Shown piece after piece: positions 1 to 5,764 of a DNA stretch of 8,534 bases. This DNA is from Candidatus Sumerlaeota bacterium (lineage in GTDB: Bacteria; Sumerlaeota; Sumerlaeia; MVZB01; JAJFLK01): NCBI GenBank assembly GCA_021772735.1, contig JAJFLK010000203.1, positions 1 through 8,534 of the forward strand, in the 5' to 3' direction. Made by a program: the position numbers and the translations under genes. The number at the start of each line of letters is the position of its first letter. Within the stretch, counting starts at the first letter, position 1. The notes under the pieces were generated by a model, which did no database searches, had not been told where the DNA came from, and saw nothing but the letters and a program-made list of their open reading frames with translations.

Positions 1-255
1 CATCTCATGGAAGGAACCCAGCGATTCGGGCAGCTGCGGCGGCTCATCCCGGGCATCACGCAGAAGATGCTGACGCAACAGTTGCGCGAGCTCGAGGCCG
101 ACCGGCTCGTCAAGCGCAAGGTCTATGCCGAGGTACCGCCCAAGGTCGAATATTCGCTGACTGAATTCGGATGGACGCTCAAGCCTGTGCTCGACGTGCT
201 GTGCGAATGGGGCCGAGGATATGAGCGCGAGGTCCTGGCCAAGGCGGGGGAGTGA
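1..255 (+). CDS. HxlR-family winged-helix transcriptional regulator, 5'-truncated by the window edge
   Basis: The reading frame is open from base 1, so the true start lies outside the window; the ATG at 7 is internal. The visible 84 residues match the core and end of an HxlR/MarR-like DNA-binding domain. RFGQLRR-IPGIT-KMLTQQLRELEADRLV is the helix-turn-helix with its recognition helix, followed by the wing and the family signature PPKVEYSLTEFG and a C-terminal dimerisation helix ending in the usual WG. HxlR proteins are usually about 110-130 residues, so roughly 25-30 N-terminal residues are missing, including the region where redox-sensing members carry a cysteine. The target is unknown. HxlR regulators often act on an adjacent gene, but the next gene here is on the same strand and unrelated. 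Family assignment is firm; the role is not. Confidence 0.87.
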   Translation, partial: HLMEGTQRFGQLRRLIPGITQKMLTQQLRELEADRLVKRKVYAEVPPKVEYSLTEFGWTLKPVLDVLCEWGRGYEREVLAKAGE

Positions 256-315
256 GGCGGGAGCTGACGGAGGGCGTGGCGACTGGCGCGTTAAGCCTTG
301 CCCATCGTGAGTCTT

Positions 316-321
316 GGGAAG
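316..321 (+). promoter_or_regulatory. Ribosome binding site of the membrane protein (decides ATG 332)
   Basis: GGGAAG lies 10 nt before ATG 332. It favours that start over the in-frame TTG at 314, which overlaps this purine run and has no Shine-Dalgarno sequence of its own. Confidence 0.5.
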
Positions 322-331
322 AAAATCCCGT

Positions 332-894
332 ATGACGTACGACACGTCCTACTACATCGCGCATGGGCTGCTCTTGATGCCTGTGATCGCCGTCAGTTAC
401 GTCGCCGGGAAGATGCTTTTGGCGAAGAAGCCGTTTTACTGGCGGGTCGCGCTGTGCCTCATATGGACCCCGACTGTAATCGCAATATACGCCGACTACA
501 TGCTGGAAGTTTATTTTAGCGGGGCTTTGTTCGGCAGACTTTCCGGATCGGGAATTGCCCATTTCGCATACATGATCTTGGGCGTATCTGCTGTGCACAT
601 TTATTGGCGGCGCCAGTTACTACGGGACGCTCAAGTCAATACCCGGCAGCTGAAACAAAATACGCTTGCGTGGTGCATCGTCATGGCTCTAATGCTGTCA
701 CTTCCGATTTATGGGGAGGTGACCAGAGTGTTCTTCAGTTCAGTACCCATTCATTGGGGCCATCGGTCGCCATCCGTATTGCGCAAGGTCTTCTTGTAGT
801 CTCCCTCATCCAGCTTATCGTCTACACATGGCTGATGATTCGCGTGGGACTCGCGGTCAGGAAGATCGAAATCAAGACCGCCGCAATGCCGTGA
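332..894 (+). pseudogene. Small polytopic membrane protein of unknown family, apparent frameshift near 756-759
   Basis: From ATG 332 the frame encodes a hydrophobic protein with helices at about residues 8-29, 38-58, 75-92 and 112-128. After HWG it loses hydrophobicity and ends at 799. The frame one base back is hydrophobic from about 760 to the TGA at 892-894 (IAQGLLVVSLIQLIVYTW) and reads as a fifth membrane helix with a basic end. Adding one G to the GGGG run at 756-759 joins the two as HWG-PSVAIRIAQG, giving a continuous 187-residue, five-helix protein. So this is either a gene broken by a one-base deletion or a sequencing error in a homopolymer. I recognise no family or catalytic motif. 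Codons such as ATA, TTA and AGA and a visibly lower GC content set it apart from its neighbours, which suggests recent acquisition or weak selection. Confidence 0.6.
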
Positions 895-954
895 CCCAAT
901 AGGGAAACTTGCCGGAAAGTGGCCGTTGTGGCATATGAAGTCTCGCCCGGCCGA

Positions 955-2193
955 TCACCCAACGCCGACAACAAAGCTGACGCTGGTCGTGCCGCTGCCG
1001 CCGATGTTGAGTGTGGCGATGTTCTTGGCCCCGGCGACTTGATAATCCCCGGCGGTCTCGGTGATCTGCTTGTGGGCGTCCAGGCACTGGCGAACGCCGG
1101 TCGCGCCGACGGGATGGCCCGCGCCGATCAGGCCGCCGCTCGGGTTGATCGGGTTTGCGCCGCCCAGCTCGATCTTGCCTTCTTCGACGGCCTTCCAGCT
1201 TTCGCCCGGCTCCGTGATGCCGAAGTGATCGATAGCCATGTATTCCGATGTCGTGAAACAATCGTGCGTTTCAATCGCATCGACGCCGTTCACATCGGCG
1301 ATGCCCGCGCGGTGGAAAGCGTCCACAACGGTCTGGCGCACGTGTGGGAGAACGTACTTGTTGTTCCGGCTTTCGGCGACCTTGTCGTCGAAACGAACCG
1401 GGGCGGTGTGATGACCCCAGCCCTTGATGCGCGGGATGGATTCAAGCGCGACGCCCCGGCGCTCGGCCCAGCCCTCGGCAAACTTGCGCGAGGCCAGCAT
1501 GAGCGAGACCGCGCCGTCGGTCACCTGCGAGCAATCGGAGATCTTGATCCGTCCGCCGACGATCGGATTGTTGTCGCCGGTGCTGCACGCGTGATGTTCG
1601 TTCATGTACCAGGTGCGGGTCTGTGCGTTCGGGTTGAGCCGCGCGTTCGAATAATTCACCTGCGAGATCGCGGCCAGGTGCTCGTCTTTGAGCCCGTATC
1701 GCTTGTCGTATTCATCGCCGAGCTTGCCGAAGAGTTTCGGGAATGGGAATTCAATGCCCTGCGCTTCGTGCTCATACCACGCGGCCGTGCCGAGGAAATC
1801 GCCGCCCACGGCCGGGTTCACGGTTTTCATCTGCTCGAATCCGAGCACGCATGCCAAGTCGTATCGGCCGGCTTCGATCTCTGCTCCGGCGGCGAGGATG
1901 GCGATGCTGCCCGAGGCGCACGCGGCTTCGTGCCGGCTGGTCGGCAGGCCGGAAAAGGCCGGATCGGCTTCGAGGAAGAACGCGCCCAGGTGACCCTGCT
2001 TGCAATAAAGCTCGGCGGCAAAGTTCCCGACGTGAGCAACTTCGATCTCGCTGGCGTCGATGCCCGTTGACGCCAGCCCGCCCTGAACGGATTCGCGGAT
2101 CATCGCGACGAAATGCTTGGCCTCTTTGGTCCAGTTGCGTCCGAAATCGGTTTGATATCCGCCCAGCACATAGACTTCCGGCGTGTTACTCAT
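955..2193 (-). CDS. Thiolase, SCP-x-like acetyl-CoA acetyltransferase / 3-ketoacyl-CoA thiolase
   Basis: A complete 412-residue thiolase, normal length for the family. It would catalyse CoA-dependent cleavage of a 3-ketoacyl-CoA to acetyl-CoA and a shortened acyl-CoA, or the reverse condensation, in the cytoplasm. The nucleophile motif is HEAACASGS with Cys92. HDCF at 310-313 and NPSGGLIGAGHPVGATG at 350-366 (His360) supply the other active-site groups. The C-terminal Cys-containing motif of classical thiolases reads NIGGSG here (397-401), while a Cys sits in HDCF (Cys312); this is the pattern of SCP-x/SCP2-type thiolases rather than FadA or PhaA. The start is fixed by GAGGA 9 nt upstream. 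It lies 99 nt downstream of the 3-hydroxyacyl-CoA dehydrogenase on the same strand, so the two probably share a message and perform consecutive beta-oxidation steps. No DUF35 OB-fold/zinc-ribbon partner, often found beside such thiolases, is present. Substrate chain length cannot be read from sequence. Confidence 0.9.
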   Translation of the reverse strand: MSNTPEVYVLGGYQTDFGRNWTKEAKHFVAMIRESVQGGLASTGIDASEIEVAHVGNFAAELYCKQGHLGAFFLEADPAFSGLPTSRHEAACASGSIAILAAGAEIEAGRYDLACVLGFEQMKTVNPAVGGDFLGTAAWYEHEAQGIEFPFPKLFGKLGDEYDKRYGLKDEHLAAISQVNYSNARLNPNAQTRTWYMNEHHACSTGDNNPIVGGRIKISDCSQVTDGAVSLMLASRKFAEGWAERRGVALESIPRIKGWGHHTAPVRFDDKVAESRNNKYVLPHVRQTVVDAFHRAGIADVNGVDAIETHDCFTTSEYMAIDHFGITEPGESWKAVEEGKIELGGANPINPSGGLIGAGHPVGATGVRQCLDAHKQITETAGDYQVAGAKNIATLNIGGSGTTSVSFVVGVG

Positions 2194-2202
2194 CTTGCTT
2201 CA

Positions 2203-2207
2203 TCCTC
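2203..2207 (-). promoter_or_regulatory. Ribosome binding site of the thiolase
   Basis: On the minus strand AAAGAGGA ends 9 nt before the thiolase ATG (2193-2191). It gives the gene its own translation start within the 99-nt gap after the dehydrogenase. No intrinsic terminator is visible in that gap, which supports cotranscription. Confidence 0.6.
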
Positions 2208-2292
2208 TTTCCAGGCTCGCGGTGGTAAAAAATGAAGGCGGGCCGCCCCCCGTGCAGATGCCGACCCACCTTATGAGAGGAGCACCACCTAC

Positions 2293-3639
2293 CTACCTCC
2301 CCACAAAGAACTTCCCCGTATTGACACGCGAATCGGCGAAGAACGGTTTCGTCCGGCCGGCTTTCAGAGCGTCTTCAAGCACGGACGGCACTTTGAGCCC
2401 GCACTTCTCGAGCTGCTCGACCGTCGTGGCCAGGCCGATCGTATCGACGAGCACCCCGGGCGGTGCCCAGTTAAAACCGCAGCCCATAATGAGGTCGATG
2501 CCTTCGATGGAATCGGTCACCTCGCCGACCCGGCAGAACCCATAGCTGATGTATCCGAAGATCACTTCGCGCGCGAGCTGTGCTTCATCGCCGGGCGCCG
2601 CGACGAACTTCGCCATCGCTTCGCGATACGCGCCGACGTTGTGCAGCGCGGCGATCTCGCTGATAAACGGCATATCCGGCAGCGCGATCTGGCTCGCAGG
2701 TGTATACGATCCGTCGTTCGGGTTCAGGACCAGCAGTTCGGTATCCTTTTTGAAAAAGCCCTGCCCGCTCTTGCGACCCAGGAATCCCTGGTCGATCAGG
2801 TGGCGCATCGAATCGGGCAGCTTCTGGGTGCCGATGGCTTCGTCGGTCGTCTTCTCGCAGATATTATCGACGATGGCTTTATGCACGTCCCAGCCGACGA
2901 GGTCGATCGTCGCCAGAGGCGACATCGCCCGGCCGGTGTATGGGCCGATCAGCTTGTCGAGCAGGAGCGGGCTATGCTGCTCGGCGAGCTGGGCGACTTC
3001 GTTGAGGACTTTGAAGCCGATGCGGTTGCCGGCGAATCCGGGCGTATCGTGCGTGCGGATCATCACGCGGCCGAGTTGCTTCGTGCAGAACACGTCGAGG
3101 AAATCGATGACTTCAGGATCGGTGTGTTCGCCGGCGATCAGCTCCGTTCCGACAATCACAGCGGGCGGATTGAAGAAATGCAGGCCGCAGAAGTGCTTTT
3201 GAAACGATGCGCTGCGCCCGGCCGCGAGCCCGGCGATCGAAAGGCCCGAGCTGACCGTCGCGACGATCGCATCCTCGCGGCGTGATTTGTCGATACGCTC
3301 CAGGAATTCGTTCTTAAGATTGAAGTCCTCGGCGACGGCCTCGAAGACCAGATCCGCGTCGGCGCACTCGGCCTCCAGGGCGTCGTATCCATCTGTGCGA
3401 ACGTGATCGGCGACGGTCGTCGAGCGGACGGCCTTCTGCGCGGCGGCCAGTCCAGACGCGGCCTTTTCGGCGGTTCGCGCAAGGAAAACGGTATCGATCC
3501 CGGCCCACGTGAACAGGGCGCCGGATTGATAACCCATCGTGCCGTTGGCCCCAAGCACGACAACTTTGCGGATTTTTCGCGATCTTAGAATATCTTCGAG
3601 GCCGGCGGCGCTTGCGGCCTCAGTCGTTGCTGTCGCCAT
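2293..3639 (-). CDS. 3-hydroxyacyl-CoA dehydrogenase with two C-terminal domains
   Basis: Encodes 448 residues from ATG 3639. The frame stays open upstream to 3735, but that extension is unlike the family and the Shine-Dalgarno GGAGGGA points to 3639. It would oxidise (S)-3-hydroxyacyl-CoA to 3-ketoacyl-CoA with NAD+ and feed the adjacent thiolase. The N-terminal Rossmann domain has the dinucleotide loop GANGTMG (30-36), DLVFEAVAED (96-105), TVSSGLSI (128-135) and the catalytic HFFNPP (His154-Pro159). PGFAGNRIG (200-208) opens the first 3HCDH C-terminal domain, which closes with GFLGRKSGQGFF (285-296). A second, degenerate copy follows at about 355-435 (GFNWAPPGVLVDTIGL at 388-403), as in the C-terminal part of FadB-type enzymes. 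There is no enoyl-CoA hydratase domain, so this is a stand-alone dehydrogenase. First gene of a probable two-gene operon, divergent from the acyl-CoA-type regulator. Function of the fold is firm; substrate range is not. Confidence 0.92.
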   Translation of the reverse strand: MATATTEAASAAGLEDILRSRKIRKVVVLGANGTMGYQSGALFTWAGIDTVFLARTAEKAASGLAAAQKAVRSTTVADHVRTDGYDALEAECADADLVFEAVAEDFNLKNEFLERIDKSRREDAIVATVSSGLSIAGLAAGRSASFQKHFCGLHFFNPPAVIVGTELIAGEHTDPEVIDFLDVFCTKQLGRVMIRTHDTPGFAGNRIGFKVLNEVAQLAEQHSPLLLDKLIGPYTGRAMSPLATIDLVGWDVHKAIVDNICEKTTDEAIGTQKLPDSMRHLIDQGFLGRKSGQGFFKKDTELLVLNPNDGSYTPASQIALPDMPFISEIAALHNVGAYREAMAKFVAAPGDEAQLAREVIFGYISYGFCRVGEVTDSIEGIDLIMGCGFNWAPPGVLVDTIGLATTVEQLEKCGLKVPSVLEDALKAGRTKPFFADSRVNTGKFFVGR

Positions 3640-3650
3640 GGCTGCGATCT

Positions 3651-3657
3651 TCCCTCC
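3651..3657 (-). promoter_or_regulatory. Ribosome binding site of the 3-hydroxyacyl-CoA dehydrogenase (decides ATG 3639)
   Basis: GGAGGGA on the minus strand, 11 nt before ATG 3639. It is the strongest Shine-Dalgarno match near this gene, and it rules out the longer in-frame extension to 3735. It starts only three bases after a nested inverted repeat, so the hairpin could affect access to it. Confidence 0.65.
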
Positions 3658-3660
3658 GGT

Positions 3661-3704
3661 GAGACGGCTTCGGACACGGCTCCATCGTGTCAATCGGCCG
3701 TCTC
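3661..3704 (-). other. Nested inverted repeat (hairpin) in the dehydrogenase leader
   Basis: The outer arms GAGACGGC (3661-3668) and GCCGTCTC (3697-3704) pair perfectly over 8 bp. The inner arms GACACG (3673-3678) and CGTGTC (3686-3691) pair perfectly over 6 bp. A small internal loop (4 and 5 nt) separates the stems and the apical loop has 7 nt. On the minus-strand transcript this would form just ahead of the Shine-Dalgarno sequence. There is no T tract on either strand, so it is not an intrinsic terminator. It could be a leader structure that tunes translation or mRNA stability, or a DNA-level binding site. Confidence 0.5.
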
Positions 3705-3705
3705 G

Positions 3706-3717
3706 TGTAAATTTACA
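3706..3717. promoter_or_regulatory. Perfect palindrome TGTAAATTTACA, candidate operator 1
   Basis: A 12-bp perfect inverted repeat about 70 bp upstream of the dehydrogenase start, directly abutting the leader hairpin. It is AT-rich in a GC-rich genome. Operators described for RamB/PrpR/PccR-type regulators are palindromes built on TTTGCAAA. TTTACA/TGTAAA half-sites resemble these without matching, so assignment to the adjacent regulator is inference from position and repetition. Confidence 0.55.
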
Positions 3718-3753
3718 GGGGCTTGCCAGCCTCAAGGATTGATCGTAGGGGAA

Positions 3754-3782
3754 TTGTCTGGGCGAAGCCAGAAAAATATATT
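3754..3782 (+). promoter_or_regulatory. Sigma70-like promoter for the XRE regulator
   Basis: TTGTCT (3754-3759) and TATATT (3777-3782) are separated by exactly 17 nt. The -10 box matches five of six consensus positions and the -35 box three to four. Transcription would begin near 3789, leaving a leader of about 200 nt before ATG 3993. The second candidate operator lies just past the predicted start, which suggests autorepression. Confidence 0.5.
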
Positions 3783-3791
3783 GCGGAGCGC

Positions 3792-3803
3792 AGAAAATTT
3801 ACA
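3792..3803. promoter_or_regulatory. Candidate operator 2, AGAAAATTTACA
   Basis: Matches the perfect palindrome at 3706-3717 in 10 of 12 positions, including the whole AAATTTACA half. Its centre is 86 bp from that of operator 1. It overlaps the first transcribed bases predicted for the regulator gene, so a bound protein would block that promoter. Confidence 0.42.
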
Positions 3804-3819
3804 GATGATGCGGGGGGAT

Positions 3820-3837
3820 TTTACAATGCGTGTGAAA
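3820..3837. promoter_or_regulatory. Candidate operator 3, TTTACA-N5-TGTGAA inverted repeat
   Basis: TTTACA (3820-3825) faces TGTGAA (3831-3836) across 5 nt, with one mismatch in the inverted pairing. It repeats the TTTACA/TGTAAA half-site of the other two sites. Its centre is about 30 bp from site 2, close to three helical turns, so proteins bound at both would sit on nearly the same face of the DNA. Confidence 0.33.
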
Positions 3838-3992
3838 ATTCCCTCAGGCCTGCGCCATCGCTGCCGAGGAGCGGGGATGCAATCCCGGAGATCGCGTTGA
3901 AGCCGCCGCCGGCCTCGCCCGGCCGGGCCGATCGCTCTGCGATCCAGGCTCGCGACGCCCCAAAATCAATCAACCCCAATGGCCGTCCCCTC

Positions 3993-5630
3993 ATGAAAAA
4001 ACCCCTCGGATGGTCCGAAGATCTCGGATCGAAATTGAAAGCCCTTCGACTGGATCAGAAGGTCAAGCAGATCGACCTCGCCCGGTCGCTCGGCATCTCT
4101 CCGGCTTACCTGAACCTGATCGAGAACAACAAGCGCCCGATGCACGTCGATGTGCTCGAGAAGCTGCTCACCTTTTTTCAGATCGATATGAACGTTTTCA
4201 TGGCGGCTTCCGAAGGCGTCAAGCTCCACAATCGGATGGAGCAGATCTTGAAAGACCCCTTCCTCCAGGGTCACAGCCTCGAAGCCTCCGATCTGGACCT
4301 GCTCGGCAAGAACTCCAGCGTCTCGAACCTCATTTTCTCGCTCCACGAAGGCCTCAAGACCTCTCGCGAGCAGCTTCACCGAATCCAGCAGCGCATGTTC
4401 AGTGAAGAAGAGCGCAACGAAAGCGAGGGGGCGTCCCAGGATGAAGACTACATTCTGGACCGCACGGCTTACGACGAAGTCACCGACTTCCTCGAACACC
4501 ACAAGAACTACTTCCCCGATCTCGAAGACGCCGCCGAAGCGGTGCTCAAGGCCGAGGGTGTGGAGGACGTTCGAAGAGGGAGCGCTCTGGCCGAGATCAT
4601 TGAGAAACGGTGGGGCATCGAGGTCATCGCGCGCGACTTCCCGCCGAGGACGAACCTCCTGCGTCTGTATAACGAGAAGACGCGCCGCCTCTACGTCTCG
4701 AACTTTTTCGGCGTCCACAGGCTTCACTTTCAGCTCGCCAATTTCATCGGCCTGATGATGTTCAGGGACGAGAAGACGATCGACGGCTTGATCGAAGGCT
4801 TCACGTTCCGGCGCGCCGAGGCCGCCGGACTGGCTCGGGTCAACCTGGCCAATTACTTCGCCGGTGCGTTGCTCTTGCCGTACAAACAGTTCTTCGACCT
4901 TGTCCAGAGTTCCGATTACGATATCCGCGCTCTGGAAGGCAGGCTCGGCATGCCTTTCGAGCCAATCGCGCATCGGGTCTGCACGCTCTCTCGCCCGGGC
5001 ATGAGCGGCATCCCGCTGCATTTCATCCGCACGGACCTCGCCGGAAACATTCGGAAGAAGTACGCGGGTTCGGGAATCAAGATCAACGATCGCCGCCGCA
5101 GTTGCCCCAAGTGGGCCGTCCATACGGCCTTCCTGACGCCCGGCATTCTGCGTCGGCATTATTCGGTCATGCCGGATGGGGAGGTGTATTTCTGCTCAGC
5201 GCTGGCCGAAGTCCAGCACACCCGCGAGGCGTTCCAGGTCAGCAACGCAATCTCCGTCGGCATCGGCTGCCGCGCGGAAGATGCGCACTTCATGGCCTAT
5301 TCGCGAGGTCTGCGGCTGGAGAATCCCGACCGCGACGCGGTCAAGGTCGGCATCACATGCCGCCTGTGCGACCGGCCCGATTGCACGCAGCGCGCGCTGC
5401 CGTCGTTCAAAATGGATTACGAGATCAATACGCTGAACAGGAAGGCCAATGTCCTGGCCCAGGTCAAACCCGAAGACCTGCTGCTGATCGCCGAGGAATC
5501 GACTTCGGCTCCGGCGCCGAAGCCGCCCGAAAAGGGCACCGGCAAGAACGGCCGCGCCTCGAATACGGCCGGGAATAAACCACGCAAAGCGGCCAAGGCC
5601 GCGAAGTCTCGCGGTAAAAGCAAGAAGTAG
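3993..5630 (+). CDS. ScfR-type (RamB/PrpR/PccR-like) XRE transcriptional regulator with degenerate IrrE-like domain and Cys-rich C-terminus
   Basis: From ATG 3993, 545 residues. The frame is open further upstream, but that part is not family-like; no clear Shine-Dalgarno sequence precedes the start. Residues 10-68 are an XRE helix-turn-helix (QIDLARSLGISPAYLNLIENNKRP). An acidic linker lies near 138-152. Residues about 200-310 resemble the IrrE/M78 metallopeptidase fold, but the HExxH position reads NFIGL (250-254) and the usual third ligand glutamate is absent, so no protease activity is expected. Residues about 365-475 match the DUF2083 type C-terminal domain, with Cys371, Cys401, Cys426 and the cluster CRLCDRPDCTQRALP (Cys456, 459, 464). 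In mycobacterial PrpR this region binds an Fe-S cluster and CoA; a similar sensor is inferred here. The tail (about 505-545) is Lys/Ala/Pro-rich and basic. It is divergent from the dehydrogenase-thiolase pair, its likely target, and candidate operators near its own promoter suggest autoregulation. Confidence 0.88.
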   Translation: MKKPLGWSEDLGSKLKALRLDQKVKQIDLARSLGISPAYLNLIENNKRPMHVDVLEKLLTFFQIDMNVFMAASEGVKLHNRMEQILKDPFLQGHSLEASDLDLLGKNSSVSNLIFSLHEGLKTSREQLHRIQQRMFSEEERNESEGASQDEDYILDRTAYDEVTDFLEHHKNYFPDLEDAAEAVLKAEGVEDVRRGSALAEIIEKRWGIEVIARDFPPRTNLLRLYNEKTRRLYVSNFFGVHRLHFQLANFIGLMMFRDEKTIDGLIEGFTFRRAEAAGLARVNLANYFAGALLLPYKQFFDLVQSSDYDIRALEGRLGMPFEPIAHRVCTLSRPGMSGIPLHFIRTDLAGNIRKKYAGSGIKINDRRRSCPKWAVHTAFLTPGILRRHYSVMPDGEVYFCSALAEVQHTREAFQVSNAISVGIGCRAEDAHFMAYSRGLRLENPDRDAVKVGITCRLCDRPDCTQRALPSFKMDYEINTLNRKANVLAQVKPEDLLLIAEESTSAPAPKPPEKGTGKNGRASNTAGNKPRKAAKAAKSRGKSKK

Positions 5631-5764
5631 ACCTGCTTACTCACCACTGCACGCAATTGCATGTTCCTGCGCATTGTCGCGCCGGTTGCACGTTGGCTCG
5701 GGTTTCTTCATATTCATCGCTTTGATGCTCCCGGGCATGGCCTTGGGGCCGCGATGGAACCTAT

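Larger units (their letters stand above)
3640..3992. promoter_or_regulatory. Divergent control region between the beta-oxidation pair and its putative regulator
   Basis: This 353-bp stretch has no convincing protein gene and is more AT-rich in its middle (about 3705-3840) than its surroundings. From the dehydrogenase side it holds the dehydrogenase Shine-Dalgarno sequence, the nested hairpin, a perfect 12-bp palindrome, a sigma70-like promoter facing the regulator, and two more palindrome-like sites; a GC-rich leader follows up to ATG 3993. The dehydrogenase promoter is less clear. On the minus strand TTGTAA (3826-3821), a 17-nt spacer and TGTAAA (3803-3798) is one weak candidate. GCCCGGCCGGGC at 3917-3928 is a perfect palindrome but unremarkable in such GC-rich DNA. 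Confidence 0.6.

Noticed and set aside
895..954. Terminator sought between the frameshifted membrane gene and the thiolase 3' end
   Set aside because: No stem of useful length with a T tract could be found in this 60-bp convergent gap.
919..2070. Long plus-strand open frame of 383 codons over the thiolase gene
   Set aside because: It is antisense to a thiolase with all active-site motifs. It has no recognisable domain, and such shadows are expected from strong GC3 bias.
2641..3285. Plus-strand frames of about 215 codons opposite the dehydrogenase
   Set aside because: These are antisense shadows of a gene with complete 3-hydroxyacyl-CoA dehydrogenase motifs.
3640..3735. In-frame N-terminal extension of the dehydrogenase by 32 residues
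   Set aside because: It would run through the leader hairpin and the strong GGAGGGA Shine-Dalgarno sequence, and family members start close before the Rossmann strand.
3917..3928. Perfect palindrome GCCCGGCCGGGC in the regulator leader
   Set aside because: It has no loop and is made only of G and C in a GC-rich region, so chance is a sufficient explanation.
3723..3992. In-frame N-terminal extension of the regulator by 90 residues
   Set aside because: The translated sequence is low in recognisable structure and covers the predicted promoter and operators. The XRE domain starts properly just after Met at 3993.
3966..5159. Long minus-strand open frame of 397 codons over the regulator gene
   Set aside because: It lies opposite a regulator with clear domains and has no family-like motif; this is a codon-bias shadow.
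5686..5714. Possible promoter TTGCAC-17-CATATT before the acyltransferase
   Set aside because: The matches to consensus are only 3/6 and 4/6, which is too weak to list as a feature; it is kept in mind as an alternative to read-through from the regulator.
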